Assembly: GCA_027485165.1 (NCBI GenBank)
Contig: JAIXRN010000090.1
Span: 47,688-111,687 of the forward strand
Reading direction: 5' to 3'
Source: Rubrivivax sp.
GTDB lineage: Bacteria; Pseudomonadota; Gammaproteobacteria; Burkholderiales; Burkholderiaceae_C
DNA: 64,000 nt
Under the pieces are notes generated by a model, which did no database searches, was not told where the DNA came from, and saw nothing but the letters and a program-made list of their open reading frames with translations. Within the stretch, counting starts at the first letter, position 1. The number at the start of each line of letters is the position of its first letter. A program made the position numbers and the translations under genes. Shown here in pieces: positions 43,256-52,507 of this stretch.

Positions 43256-43312
43256 GAAAGCGGCCCGTCTACCGCTTTCCACACCCTGAAGTGAAACCTC
43301 CACGATCACTTC
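43256..43312 (+). terminator. two tandem hairpins after secF
   Basis: Stem 1 is GAAAGCGG/CCGCTTTC (43256-43279, loop 8). Stem 2 is GAAGTGA/TCACTTC (43288-43312, loop 11). Both arms are perfect. There is no U-tract, so Rho-independent termination is uncertain. Confidence 0.5.
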
Positions 43313-43369
43313 GTCCACAGTCGCCCCACGGGGCACCCGGCCCCGCCGGAATGCCCGGGCGGTCCTGAA

Positions 43370-45889
43370 ATGGCCCTGAGCGCGTCGCCTGAAAGCCTGG
43401 CCAGCCAGGCGCGCAGGCTCTACACCGAAGAACTGGTCAAAGGGCTGGTGGACTTGGTGCAGGCGGCGCTGGAAGGCGCACGCAGCCTGCTGGACAAGCC
43501 CTGCGAACACGCCACCTTCCAGCGCCGGCGCGACCTGCTGCAGGGTCTGAACCAGGGCGCCCAGGCCTGGCATCGCGGCATCGTCACGGGGCTGCGCCAG
43601 GTGCTGCTGGGCGGGGTGTCGGCCACCAAGGCCGCGGAATGGCCGCAGGCCGGGTCGGCACGCGACACGCTGACCCTGGTGTCTGACGACACGATCGAAC
43701 TGGAAATCGTCACCTCGCGCCTGGCCCTGGCCATCATGGACCGCGCCAGCTGGGAATTTGCCGACCTGCGTTCGCGCGTGGCCTTCCTGGAGCAGCGCAA
43801 CGAACTCGACCCGCACGACATGCTGCGCGCCCATGTGCTGGCGCGCATCGTCTTCGACGCCTGGCGCGGGTCCGACCAGACCCTGGACAGCTGGCGTGAA
43901 CTGCAGGCCGTGCTGCACGAGGAATTCGCACTGCTGGTCGAAGAGGCTTACCACGAGACCAACCGCTGGCTGGTGGCGCAGGACGTGCTGCCCGACGTCG
44001 ACTTGCGGCCTTTCATCCGGCGCTCACGCACACACCCGAATGCGCCGCTGGGCTGGCAGGGCGGCGGCCTGGGCCATGGTGGGGGCGGGGGTGGTGGCCT
44101 GGGTGGTGGCGGGTTTGGCATTGGCGACAGCCAGATCTTTGGCCCATCGGGTTACGGCGGTGCCGCTTCCGGGTCGGGGTTCGGGGCCGGGCCGGGCATA
44201 GGGCCCGGCGGGGGGCAGGGGTCGGGCTCGGGGGCAGGCTATGGCCCCGGTGCTGGCGGAGGTTCCGGCGGTGGTTATGGCGGCTTCACGCCGCTGCCCG
44301 GTGGCGCAGTGGGCGACGAGACACGCCTGATGACGCGCGCCGCCCCGCTGGCGCGCAGCCGTGAACACGCCGAAGCCGTGCTGGGCCGGCTGAACCGGCT
44401 AGTGGGCCGTCACGTGCCGCAGTTTGGTGCTTCCACGCGCACGCTGCGCCTGCAGCACACGGCCGATGTGCCCACGCGGATGTCGCCGGGCCTGGCGCGC
44501 GCGATCGAGACCGCGCAGCAAGGCATCCGCCAACGCCTGGCGCCAACATCGCAGCAGGGCGAGCCGCTGGTCACCACGCCGGTGATGCTGGACGAACTGC
44601 ACCAGCGCAAGCAGGTGCTGAAGAAGGCGGCGGCAACGCCCGAGGAACGCGCCACGATCGAGATCGTGGCGCTGCTGTTCCAGAGCCTCCTGACCGAAGA
44701 GCGCATTCCGGCCAGCGTGCGCGTGTGGTTTGCGCGCCTGCAGATGCCGGTGCTGCGCGTGGCCGTGACCGAGCCCGACTTCTTCGCCACCATCGACCAC
44801 CCGGCGCGGCGCCTGATCGACCGGATGGGCGCCTGCGTGATGGGTTTCGACAGCGCCGCGCACGGTCTGGCGGGCAGCGGCGGCGGCAGCAGCGACGCGC
44901 TGGAACGCGAGATCAAACGCGTGGTGCAGGTGGTCGAGGCCTACCCCGACACCGGTCGGCGCGTCTTCCAGACCGTGCTGACCGAATTCGAGAAGTTCCT
45001 GGAGCACTATTTCAAGAACGAGAACGAGGCGACGAAGAAGGGCGTGTCGCTGGCGCAGCAGGTGGAACAGCGCGAGACCCTGGCCATCCAGTACACGATC
45101 GAGCTGCGCCGCATGCTCAACGAAGTACCGGTGCAGGAAGGCGTACGCCAGTTCCTGTTCCACGTCTGGGCCGATGTGCTGGCCACCACAGCGGTGCGTT
45201 ATGGCGCGCCGGCCGAGCAGACCAAGACCATGAAGCGCGCCGCGGCCGACCTGATCTGGAGTGCCAGCGCCAAGGTCACGCGTGAAGAGCGCGCCGAAGT
45301 CATCCGCCGCCTGCCGCTGCTGCTGAAGAGCCTGCGCGAAGGCATGGCCAGCGCCGGCATGGACACGGCGCGGCAGGACGAGCATATCCAGCTGCTGAAC
45401 AACAGCCTCGCTGCCGCCTTCACCGCCAAGGCTGCGGTGATCCCTGACGACCGGCTGCGCGAGCTGATGGAACGGCTGGAGACCCTGGAAGAGCTCTTGC
45501 CCGACGCCCAGGACGTGGACATTGACGAATCGATGGTGCTGGACCTGTCGGGCCACCAGAGCAGCGAACTGGAAGTGGTGCTGGACGGCGGCAGCATGCC
45601 CACCCCGGCGATGGTGGCCTGGGCGCGCGAGCTCCAGGTGGGCAGCTGGTACATGCTAGACCGCGGCGGCCACAGCGAAGCCGTACAGCTGGCCTGGCAT
45701 GGCATGCGCAAGCAGCTGAGCCTGTTCGTCACCACTCAGGGGCGCTGCGTGCTGTTCCAGCAGCACCGGCTGGCGGCTTACCTGCAGGCCGGGCATCTGC
45801 TGCCAGCGCAGGACGAAGCGCTGACGGTCCGCGCCACGCGCAGCGCGCTGGCCAAGCTGGACGTCGATGCCTCGCGCCTGCTGAACTGA
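43370..45889 (+). CDS. DUF1631 family protein
   Basis: An 839-residue cytoplasmic protein of the betaproteobacterial/gammaproteobacterial DUF1631 family (function unknown; no signal peptide or helices in the membrane). The helical N-terminal part (1-220) has ARRLYTEELVKGLVDLVQAA. An exceptional Gly-rich linker (about 228-305, runs such as GGGGGGLGGGGFGIG) precedes the conserved core (310-720) with RLNRLVGRHVP, LLTEERIPASVRVWFARLQM and FLEHYFKNENEATKKG. A PilZ-like C-terminal domain (GSWYMLDRGGHSEAVQLAW) closes it. It is convergent with smg; the stops of both sit in one hairpin. Confidence 0.88.
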   Translation: MALSASPESLASQARRLYTEELVKGLVDLVQAALEGARSLLDKPCEHATFQRRRDLLQGLNQGAQAWHRGIVTGLRQVLLGGVSATKAAEWPQAGSARDTLTLVSDDTIELEIVTSRLALAIMDRASWEFADLRSRVAFLEQRNELDPHDMLRAHVLARIVFDAWRGSDQTLDSWRELQAVLHEEFALLVEEAYHETNRWLVAQDVLPDVDLRPFIRRSRTHPNAPLGWQGGGLGHGGGGGGGLGGGGFGIGDSQIFGPSGYGGAASGSGFGAGPGIGPGGGQGSGSGAGYGPGAGGGSGGGYGGFTPLPGGAVGDETRLMTRAAPLARSREHAEAVLGRLNRLVGRHVPQFGASTRTLRLQHTADVPTRMSPGLARAIETAQQGIRQRLAPTSQQGEPLVTTPVMLDELHQRKQVLKKAAATPEERATIEIVALLFQSLLTEERIPASVRVWFARLQMPVLRVAVTEPDFFATIDHPARRLIDRMGACVMGFDSAAHGLAGSGGGSSDALEREIKRVVQVVEAYPDTGRRVFQTVLTEFEKFLEHYFKNENEATKKGVSLAQQVEQRETLAIQYTIELRRMLNEVPVQEGVRQFLFHVWADVLATTAVRYGAPAEQTKTMKRAAADLIWSASAKVTREERAEVIRRLPLLLKSLREGMASAGMDTARQDEHIQLLNNSLAAAFTAKAAVIPDDRLRELMERLETLEELLPDAQDVDIDESMVLDLSGHQSSELEVVLDGGSMPTPAMVAWARELQVGSWYMLDRGGHSEAVQLAWHGMRKQLSLFVTTQGRCVLFQQHRLAAYLQAGHLLPAQDEALTVRATRSALAKLDVDASRLLN

Positions 45890-45915
45890 TCGCCCGCCGC
45901 AGCCTAGCGATCAGT
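45885..45915. terminator. symmetric hairpin carrying both convergent stop codons
   Basis: Perfect 9-bp arms ACTGATCGC/GCGATCAGT with a 13-base loop. The TGA of the DUF1631 gene lies in the left arm and the stop of smg (minus strand) in the right arm. It is a likely bidirectional 3'-end hairpin for two convergent transcripts, without U-tracts. Confidence 0.6.
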
Positions 45916-46363
45916 GGATCAGGCGGTCTTCGGGGTCGACGAAAAGTTCGTCCAGGATCAGCGCGTCGGGCTCTTCGCCCAGGCTCCAGAACACCATCAG
46001 CACGATGACCTTCAGGTCGTCCAGGTCGATCGGCCCGCCGCCCACGGCCATGGCGCGGTCGACCACCATTTCGCGCATCGGTGGCGGCAGCACGGCAGCG
46101 GATTCGAGGAAGCTGATGAAGCCGATCGAATCGTCACCCAGCACTTCACGTTCAGCGTCGGTGTACAGGCGCAGGCTGGCGGGGCCCTGCTGGCCGGTGA
46201 CGCCCTCGGCCGAGCTGGCCAGGCCGTCGAGCCAGCGCAATGCGTCCTGGATTTCGTCGGTCTCAAAACCGACGGCCGAGAGCTTGCGCCGCAACTGCTG
46301 CGGTTCAGGGCAGGCGTCGGGGCGCCAATAGTTCTCGTACAGGTAAACGAGGACATCGAACAT
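45911..46363 (-). CDS. smg: Smg family protein (DUF494)
   Basis: A 150-residue small acidic cytoplasmic protein starting MFDVLVYLYENYWRPDACPE, the family N-terminus, with LSAVGFETDEIQDALRWLDGL and a conserved C-terminus ILDELFVDPEDRLIH. The function is unknown; it is conserved next to dprA in beta- and gammaproteobacteria. The dprA gene is 63 bases upstream on the same strand. A -10-like TATAGT six bases before the ATG suggests a private, possibly leaderless transcript. Confidence 0.95.
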   Translation of the reverse strand: MFDVLVYLYENYWRPDACPEPQQLRRKLSAVGFETDEIQDALRWLDGLASSAEGVTGQQGPASLRLYTDAEREVLGDDSIGFISFLESAAVLPPPMREMVVDRAMAVGGGPIDLDDLKVIVLMVFWSLGEEPDALILDELFVDPEDRLIH

Positions 46364-46369
46364 GAATTC

Positions 46370-46375
46370 ACTATA
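46370..46375 (-). promoter_or_regulatory. -10-like element (TATAGT) six bases before the smg start codon
   Basis: On the minus strand TATAGT is followed by GAATTC and then the smg ATG. The expected transcription start coincides with the start codon. No ribosome site and no good -35 are seen. Confidence 0.5.
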
Positions 46376-46426
46376 CCCCAGGGGGCCCTGTGCGGTGGCG
46401 CTGCGGCAGCCGCTGCGGCGCGGGCC

Positions 46427-47731
46427 TTACAGCCGGCCGCGGCGCTGGAACAGGCCCCCGGGCAGGCGTGCCACATGCCCGTCCAGTTCCAGGTCCAGCA
46501 GCCGCGCATTCAGCTCGGCCGTGGGCCAGCCGGTGCGGGCCTGCAGCGCGTCCAGCGTGGTCGGGTCGTGGCCCAGGGCGGCCAGCAGGGGCGCCAGGGC
46601 GGCGTTGCCCGGGGCGCCCGGCGCGGGGTCGGTGGTGGGGCTGTCAACGGGCTCGCCTCCGTCCACGCCCGGTAGCGCCGGCTGGCCGGGGTTCGCGCGG
46701 CGCTGACGGGCTGCACGGCCGGACGGCGCGGCAGCCGGCCGGTCTGCCGTGGGCAGGTCTTCGGTACGCAGTTCTTCGGTGCGCAGTTCTTCGGTGATGT
46801 CCTGGGCCGATTCCACCAGCTTGGCGCCCAGCTTGATGAGCGCATGGCAGCCGCGCGATTGCGGGGCGTGGATCGACCCCGGCACCGCAAACACCTCGCG
46901 GCCGGCTTCGGCCGCCAGCCGGGCCGTCAGCAGCGAACCCGATCGCAGCGCGGCTTCCACCACCACGGTGCCCTGGCACAGCCCGGCGATGATGCGGTTG
47001 CGCAGCGGGAAGTGTTCAGGCAACGGCGGCACGCCAGGGGCGAATTCGCTCACCAGCGCGCCATGGTCGGCGATGCGCAGCGCCAGTTCGCGGTGCGCCG
47101 GCGGGTAGGTGCGATCCAGCCCGCAGCCCACCACGGCCACCGTGCCCGGCCCCCGGCCCTGCAGGGCACCCTGGTGCGCTGCGCCGTCGATGCCCAGCGC
47201 CAGCCCGGACACAACGAGCCAGCCCTGGTCGGCCAGCGCTCGGGCGAAACTGCGCGCGTTGTCCAGGCCCTGGGCCGTGGCGTGCCGGCTGCCGACGATG
47301 GCCACTGCAGCGCGCGACAACACGGCGGCGTCGCCCTGCACGTACAGCAGCAGCGGCGGGTCGGCGGTGGCCAGCAGGCTGGCGGGATATCGGGCATCGC
47401 CCAGCACGACGATGTGGCGGTCGGCGCCGCCGGCGCGCCACTGCCGGGCGGCCGCCAGCCGTTCGTCGAAGCTGTCGGGCGGCTGCCCCAGGGCCATGGC
47501 CAGGGCGGGACCCACCAGGCTGCGCAGGGTCTCCGGCCGGGCGTCGAACACGGCCTGGGGCGACCCGCAGGCCGCCAGCAGCACCCGGGCCTGCCCGCGC
47601 CCGATGCCGGGGGTTTCCAGCAGCCGGAACCAGGCCTGAAATTCGGCGTCGCTCAGGTCCGTCGCGTCGGCGGCCCCGGGTTCGGGCCCGGCCTGGGGCC
47701 CGGTCGTTCCGCCCGCAGGTTTGGCAGCCAC
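46427..47731 (-). CDS. dprA: DNA-processing protein DprA
   Basis: A 434-residue protein with a GTG start. Rossmann-like core: AIVGSRHATAQGLDNARSFA, GLALGIDGAAHQGALQ, TVAVVGCGLDRTYPPAH, LRNRIIAGLCQGTVVVEAAL and GSLLTARLAAEAGREVFAVPG. A linker of repeated TEELRTEE/TEDLPTAD precedes the C-terminal winged-helix domain (LDALQARTGWPTAELNARLL). It loads RecA on incoming single-stranded DNA in transformation. It is encoded 17 bases after the LysM gene, an arrangement conserved in the order. Confidence 0.97.
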   Translation of the reverse strand: MAAKPAGGTTGPQAGPEPGAADATDLSDAEFQAWFRLLETPGIGRGQARVLLAACGSPQAVFDARPETLRSLVGPALAMALGQPPDSFDERLAAARQWRAGGADRHIVVLGDARYPASLLATADPPLLLYVQGDAAVLSRAAVAIVGSRHATAQGLDNARSFARALADQGWLVVSGLALGIDGAAHQGALQGRGPGTVAVVGCGLDRTYPPAHRELALRIADHGALVSEFAPGVPPLPEHFPLRNRIIAGLCQGTVVVEAALRSGSLLTARLAAEAGREVFAVPGSIHAPQSRGCHALIKLGAKLVESAQDITEELRTEELRTEDLPTADRPAAAPSGRAARQRRANPGQPALPGVDGGEPVDSPTTDPAPGAPGNAALAPLLAALGHDPTTLDALQARTGWPTAELNARLLDLELDGHVARLPGGLFQRRGRL

Positions 47732-47748
47732 GGGTGGGGCGGCGCCGT

Positions 47749-48981
47749 TCAGGGCTGGGTGAAGCGGTCCCCGGGCACCACGGGGTCGGCGACGTTCAGG
47801 ATGAGCGCGTACGACACGCGGTCGAAGACGCGGAACACGAACAGCAGGCCGTGGCGTTCGTCAGGCAGCCGCAACGCTGTGCGGGGTTCGCTGGTGGTGT
47901 CGACGGCCTGCTGGCCGGCGCGCCACAGCGCCAGCACATGGCCGCGTTCCAGGCCGTCGCGCTGGCCGCGGTTGATGGCCACCACCTGGTTCTGGCCGGC
48001 GCGCAGCCCGTCACCGTAGATCGAGACGATCTTGCCGTCCACAGGCTTGGCAGGCGGCCGCGGCACGTAGGCCGCCAGTTCTTGCTGGGGCACGGGTGAC
48101 AGTCGGTCGCCCACCACGGCTTCCAGCCGCGTGCTGGTGATGGTGAAGGTGGCAGGCACCACCACCGCCTTGGCGTCGGCGCCCGGGGTGTCCACGCCAG
48201 CGCGCACGTATTCGGCAGTGCCGACATAGCGGCCTTCGTAACCCAGCACTTCGCGCGTCTGCGGGTCCACCAGGGGCTTGAGTTCGCGGAACAGCCGGAA
48301 GTCGCGTGCCCCGCCCAGGTCGCCGCGCACGTAGGCGGTTTCGCCGCGCGACAGCATCACGCGGCCTTCCTGGGTGGCCACGATGCGGGGTGCAGCGTTC
48401 AGCTCGTCACTGTCGAAAACCACAGCTTCGCTCAGGAAGGGGCCGATCAGGTTCAGCGGGATCGCGGCGATCGCGCCGTTTTCCAGCAGTTCGGTGCGCA
48501 CGCGCGGCGACAGCTTCACGGTGCCGCCGGCCTGGCCGTCGCCGGGCTGGGCCACGCGCAGGCGCGCACGGCCACCGCTCTTGTCCAGTACCAGCACCTG
48601 GCCCGGGAAGATCAGGTGCGGGTTGCGGATCTGGTCCAGGTTCATGCCCCACAGTTCCGGCCAGCGCCAGGGCTGCTTCAGGAACAGGGCGGAAATGGCC
48701 CACAGCGTGTCGCCACGCTGCACGGTGTGGGAATCCGGCGCGTTCGGGGCCAGGTCAGCCAGCGGTACGCCAGCCTGGGCCACCTGCTGCGCCGTGGCGC
48801 GCTGGTTGGGCGTGATCGGAAAATTCGGCTGCGCCGAGGCCGCAGCCGTACCCAGCGCCAGCAGGCCGGCCAGCAGCAGGGTGCGGTGTCGCAACGCGGT
48901 GGTCGCCCGGCTGCCGGGGCCAGGGGCGGGCAGAAGGCCGTGGGGGGGCTGGGCGCGGCGGGCGGTTGTGCTGGAACGCAT
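47749..48981 (-). CDS. secreted LysM-domain protein
   Basis: A 410-residue envelope protein. After a basic N-terminal region (1-32) a signal helix LLLAGLLALGTAAASAQ runs to about residue 50. The LysM domain HTVQRGDTLWAISALFLKQP to NPHLIFPGQVLVL (about 85-135) binds peptidoglycan. The remaining 270 residues are conserved in the betaproteobacterial family found upstream of dprA. TTGACA on the minus strand at about 49041-49046 may be a -35 box, but no matching -10 is obvious. It is divergent from def across a 261-base gap. Confidence 0.9.
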   Translation of the reverse strand: MRSSTTARRAQPPHGLLPAPGPGSRATTALRHRTLLLAGLLALGTAAASAQPNFPITPNQRATAQQVAQAGVPLADLAPNAPDSHTVQRGDTLWAISALFLKQPWRWPELWGMNLDQIRNPHLIFPGQVLVLDKSGGRARLRVAQPGDGQAGGTVKLSPRVRTELLENGAIAAIPLNLIGPFLSEAVVFDSDELNAAPRIVATQEGRVMLSRGETAYVRGDLGGARDFRLFRELKPLVDPQTREVLGYEGRYVGTAEYVRAGVDTPGADAKAVVVPATFTITSTRLEAVVGDRLSPVPQQELAAYVPRPPAKPVDGKIVSIYGDGLRAGQNQVVAINRGQRDGLERGHVLALWRAGQQAVDTTSEPRTALRLPDERHGLLFVFRVFDRVSYALILNVADPVVPGDRFTQP

Positions 48982-49242
48982 GTCGTGGTCGGGTCTTTCG
49001 CATCAGGGCCGTGTCCGCTTCGGGCACCGGGCAGGGGGCGATGTCAAAATCCGCGGTGGCGATGCAGCGCTTGCAAAGCGCGGCATGTCCTTCATCTGTG
49101 TGGGATGGTCGCCTGACCCCCATCTCTCTTTGATTCTGCCCGCAAAAACCGGGCCCCCGCAATGCGGCTGCCAACGCCTGCCGCCACCTGTGCAGGCTGT
49201 CACGGCCGCGCCTTGCGGGCTGCCACTTTTCTGCCCTGTGCC

Positions 49243-49758
49243 ATGGCCCAACTGCCCATCCTGCGCTACCCCGACCCCCGCCTTCACACCGTTGCCCGCC
49301 CCGTGGCGGTGGTGGACGAACGCATCCGCCAGCTCGTCGACGACATGATCGAGACCATGTACGCCAGCGAAGGCGTGGGCCTGGCGGCCACCCAGGTGGA
49401 CGTGCACGAACGCGTGATCGTGATGGACACATCCGACCAGCACGACCAGCCTGTGGTGCTGATCAACCCCGAGATCACCGAACGCAGCGCTGAATTCATG
49501 CTGGGAGAAGAAGGCTGCCTGTCCGTGCCGCAGATCTACGACAAGGTCGAACGCCATGCCCGCGTTACCGTGCGCGCGCTGGGCCGCGACGGCCAGCCTT
49601 TCGAGCTGAAGGCCGAAGGCCTGGCCTCGGTCTGCGTGCAGCACGAGATGGACCACCTGCTGGGCAAGGTCTTCGTGGAATACCTCAGCCCGCTCAAGCG
49701 CGACCGCATCCGCACCAAGATGCTGAAGAAGACGCGCGAAGAACAGCGCGGTGGCTGA
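49243..49758 (+). CDS. def: peptide deformylase
   Basis: A 171-residue enzyme with the start set at ATG 49243, giving the family N-terminus [14 protein letters not shown]; an upstream in-frame ATG at 49162 would add 27 residues of non-conserved sequence. The three metal-site motifs are intact: GVGLAATQ (44-51), EEGCLSVP (89-96, Cys92) and HEMDH (134-138). It removes formyl groups from nascent proteins. It overlaps fmt by 8 bases. Confidence 0.97.
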   Translation: MAQLPILRYPDPRLHTVARPVAVVDERIRQLVDDMIETMYASEGVGLAATQVDVHERVIVMDTSDQHDQPVVLINPEITERSAEFMLGEEGCLSVPQIYDKVERHARVTVRALGRDGQPFELKAEGLASVCVQHEMDHLLGKVFVEYLSPLKRDRIRTKMLKKTREEQRGG

Positions 49759-50767
49759 CAGCCCGACGGGCGCGGGCCCAGGCACCGCTGCGCTGCTTTC
49801 GCAGGCTTCGCAGGCCACGCCAGCCTTGCGCGTGGCCTACGCCGGCACGCCGGAATTTGCCCGCCTGGCGCTGGCGGCCATCGTCGATGCCGGCTGGGCC
49901 GTGCCCCTGGTGCTGACCCAGCCCGACCGGCCTGCCGGCCGCGGCATGAAGCTGCAGGCTTCGGCCGTGAAGCAGCTGGCGCTGGAACGTGGCCTGCCGC
50001 TGGCGCAGCCGCAGGGCCTGAAGCTGGACGGCCGCTACGCCGCCGACGCCCAGGCGGCCTGTGCCGCGCTGCAGGCCGCGGCGCCCGACGTGCTGGTGGT
50101 GGCGGCCTACGGCCTGATCTTGCCGCCCTGGGTGCTGGCGCTGCCGCGCCTGGGCTGCTTGAATATCCACGGTTCGCTGCTGCCGCGCTGGCGCGGCGCG
50201 GCGCCCATCCAGCGCGCCATCGAAGCCGGCGACACCCAGACCGGCATCACCCTGATGCAGATGGACGCCGGGCTGGACACCGGCCCGATGCTGCTGACCG
50301 AAAGCACGCCTGTTCACAGCGACGACACCGCCGCCAGCCTGCATGACCGGCTGGCCGCCATCGGCGCGCGCCTGGTGCTGCAGGGCCTGCAGGCGGCCCA
50401 GGCCGGCCGCCTGGCGCCGCAACCCCAGCCTTCGGCCGGCGTGAGCTATGCGCAGAAGATCGACAAGATTGAGGCCGCCATCGCCTGGCAGGCCCCTGCC
50501 GAGCAGATCGAACGCCGGCTGCGCGCCTTCGACCCCTTCCCGGGCTGCACGGCTTTGCTGGCGGGGCAGACCGTCAAGCTCTGGCGCGGCCGCGTGCTGC
50601 GCGGCGCCCACGGCCTGGCGCCGGGCCAGTGGCTGCCCAGTGCCGACGGCAGCCTGGTGACGGCCTGCGGCGAAGACGCGCTGCAGTGGCTGGAACTGCA
50701 GGTGCCGGGCGGGCGCCGCATGCTGGCGCAGGAATGGCGGCAGCGGTTTCCGGCAGTGGCGCCCTAG
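49751..50767 (+). CDS. fmt: methionyl-tRNA formyltransferase
   Basis: A 338-residue enzyme with a GTG start at 49751 inside the end of def; about 25 extra N-terminal residues precede [15 protein letters not shown]. Catalytic and binding motifs: [36 protein letters not shown] and [17 protein letters not shown], followed by the C-terminal OB domain ([19 protein letters not shown]). It formylates initiator Met-tRNA and is the functional counterpart of def. A GC hairpin followed by TCTTTT lies 15-36 bases downstream. Confidence 0.97.
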   Translation: MADSPTGAGPGTAALLSQASQATPALRVAYAGTPEFARLALAAIVDAGWAVPLVLTQPDRPAGRGMKLQASAVKQLALERGLPLAQPQGLKLDGRYAADAQAACAALQAAAPDVLVVAAYGLILPPWVLALPRLGCLNIHGSLLPRWRGAAPIQRAIEAGDTQTGITLMQMDAGLDTGPMLLTESTPVHSDDTAASLHDRLAAIGARLVLQGLQAAQAGRLAPQPQPSAGVSYAQKIDKIEAAIAWQAPAEQIERRLRAFDPFPGCTALLAGQTVKLWRGRVLRGAHGLAPGQWLPSADGSLVTACGEDALQWLELQVPGGRRMLAQEWRQRFPAVAP

Positions 50768-50781
50768 CTGCGCGTTGATCT

Positions 50782-50804
50782 GGGCCGCACCGGGCCGTCT
50801 TTTC
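50782..50804 (+). terminator. probable intrinsic terminator after fmt
   Basis: An imperfect GC-rich hairpin (GGGCCG...CGGGCC with one bulge) is followed by TCTTTT, placed just after the def-fmt operon. Confidence 0.5.
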
Positions 50805-50918
50805 GGGTGATGGCCTGCCGTGCGGCTGCTTCAGCGCACCAGGCCCGGGGCCGATAAGCCGGTGAAGGCTTGTTTGCCCCGCCCCGCTAGCTGCTGTCAC
50901 CTGCTGCCACCGCCCAAG

Positions 50919-51497
50919 ATGCCCCTGCGCACCCCTCATCTGCCGCACCCGCGCGCCCCGCTGCCCGCGCGGCGCGTGCCCCGCCTGACCCTGGCGCTGC
51001 TGGCCTGCCTGTGGCTGGGCGGCTGCGACCTGCTGGGCATTGAATCGGCCAGCGCCGTGGCCGCCAAGCGCGAAGCCGAGGGCAAGGCCGTGGGTGCCGG
51101 TTGCCGGCATGCGCTGCGCTCCATCGAGGCCTGCTTCCAGGAAAACAAGCGCGCCGACAAGGCAGCGGTGTTTGCGGGCTGGCGCGAGATGGAAGACTAC
51201 ATGCGCGAGAACAAGATCGAAGCCGTGCCCGCCCGCCCCGATCCGCTGACGGCGCAAGCTGAAGGCGCTGAAGGCGAAGCGCCAGCGGCTGAAGCTGGCA
51301 AGTCCGGCAAGGCGGCTGAAGCGAAGGGCGACCAGAAGGCCGAGCCCAAGCGCGATGCCAACCGCGCGCCGAAGGCCGAAACCAAGGGCGACCAGAAGTC
51401 CGAAAAGTCAGCCGACAAAAACGCTGAGAAGAGCGCAGCGAAAACCCCCGGCGCTGGCGTCGACCCAGCCGCCGCCGCAGCGCGCAAAGGCGCCTGA
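50919..51497 (+). CDS. small lipoprotein with Lys/Glu/Ala-rich tail
   Basis: I place the start at ATG 50919; an open frame extends 33 codons further up but the signal sequence fits this ATG. The 192-residue product has a signal helix LTLALLACLWLGGC with lipobox Cys36. A short conserved-looking domain follows (GAGCRHALRSIEACFQENKRADKAAVFAGWREMEDYM, in two stretches of fewer than 20 residues each side of the second Cys), then a disordered tail of KGDQK/AEPK repeats. The function is unknown. A helical, lysine-rich tail might contact nucleic acid or anionic envelope polymers. Confidence 0.75.
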   Translation: MPLRTPHLPHPRAPLPARRVPRLTLALLACLWLGGCDLLGIESASAVAAKREAEGKAVGAGCRHALRSIEACFQENKRADKAAVFAGWREMEDYMRENKIEAVPARPDPLTAQAEGAEGEAPAAEAGKSGKAAEAKGDQKAEPKRDANRAPKAETKGDQKSEKSADKNAEKSAAKTPGAGVDPAAAAARKGA

Positions 51498-51621
51498 AGC
51501 CCCTGCCGGCGCCCGCCACCCGGCGCTCTGTCGCCAGGCGCCGCAGTTCGTCGCCTGCGGCTGGGGCGTGTGCACGGGCTACGGCACATTTGGCGGCATG
51601 GCCCACCTACCGGACGCGAGC

Positions 51622-52404
51622 ATGCCCACCCCCTCCACACTTTCCCCCGCAGTCACTTCCTACGCCGCTTCTATGCCGGCTGGTCGCCGCCAATGGCTGC
51701 TGACCACCCTGCTGGTAGGCCTGGCCGGGCTGGCCGCGCTGCCCCAGACCAGCCAGGCCGCCACCGAAGGCTCGGGCCGGCTGGTGACGGAAACCCGCAC
51801 CGTGGGCGACTTCAGCGGCGTCGCGCTGCGGGGGTCGATGAACCTGGTGCTGAGCCAGGGCGACAAGACATCGGTGACGGTGCGCGTCGCCGACAACTTG
51901 CTGCCCTTGCTGGAGACCACGGTCGAAGGCAACCGGCTGGAAATCGGCTGGAAGAAGGGCCAGAACATCTACCGCACCGGCCCCGTGACGGTGACCGTGG
52001 TCACGCCCCGGCTGGACGCGCTGTCGGTCGCCGGCTCGGGCGATGTCGAGCTCGGCAGCTTCAGCACCCCCAGCCTGAAGCTGTCGGTGGCGGGTTCGGG
52101 CAATGCCCGGCTGGCGCAGTTGAAGACCGATGATCTGGGCATCAGCATTTCGGGCAGCGGCGACGTGCGCGGCCGCGGCCAGGCCGCGAAGCTGAACATC
52201 AGCATTGCCGGTAGCGGCGACGTGCGGCTGGACGACCTGAAGGCCGACGAGGTGTCGGTGCGGATTGCGGGTTCGGGCAATGCGGAAGTGCACGCCAGCA
52301 AGACCCTCGCCGTCAGTATTGCCGGCAGCGGCGACGTGCTCTACAGCGGCGACGCCACGGTGTCGCGCTCGGTCGCTGGCAGCGGCAGCGTAAAGAAGCG
52401 TTGA
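51622..52404 (+). CDS. secreted DUF2807 (head-GIN type) beta-helix protein
   Basis: A 260-residue protein from ATG 51622; ATG 51673 would also precede the signal helix (QWLLTTLLVGLAGLAALPQT). The mature part is the DUF2807 adhesin-like domain: RTVGDFSGVALRGSMNLVLS, then five to six repeats of the xAGSGDV type (SVAGSGDVELG, SVAGSGNARL, SISGSGDVRG, SIAGSGDVRL, RIAGSGNAEV, SIAGSGDVLYS), which build a right-handed beta-helix with a Gly-Ser-Gly turn. It is predicted to be periplasmic or extracellular. The function is not established. Confidence 0.85.
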   Translation: MPTPSTLSPAVTSYAASMPAGRRQWLLTTLLVGLAGLAALPQTSQAATEGSGRLVTETRTVGDFSGVALRGSMNLVLSQGDKTSVTVRVADNLLPLLETTVEGNRLEIGWKKGQNIYRTGPVTVTVVTPRLDALSVAGSGDVELGSFSTPSLKLSVAGSGNARLAQLKTDDLGISISGSGDVRGRGQAAKLNISIAGSGDVRLDDLKADEVSVRIAGSGNAEVHASKTLAVSIAGSGDVLYSGDATVSRSVAGSGSVKKR

Positions 52405-52495
52405 TGGCCTTTGCTTCCCGCATGCCCTGCGGCGTCACGGTCCGACCCGCCTGAACCGGCGGTCGCCGCTGGGGCTGCGGCCCACGCCGGGGCGC

Positions 52496-52501
52496 GACAA
52501 T
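52496..52501 (+). promoter_or_regulatory. -10-like element (GACAAT) six bases before the azlC start codon
   Basis: GACAAT is followed by GCAGCG and then the GTG start at 52508; no ribosome site is visible. This is the fourth case in the window with this exact spacing. Confidence 0.4.
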
Positions 52502-52507
52502 GCAGCG

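Noticed and set aside
49041..49046. TTGACA on the minus strand as the -35 of the LysM gene
   Set aside because: The sequence 17-18 bases downstream is GC-rich and unlike a -10 element, so no promoter is called.
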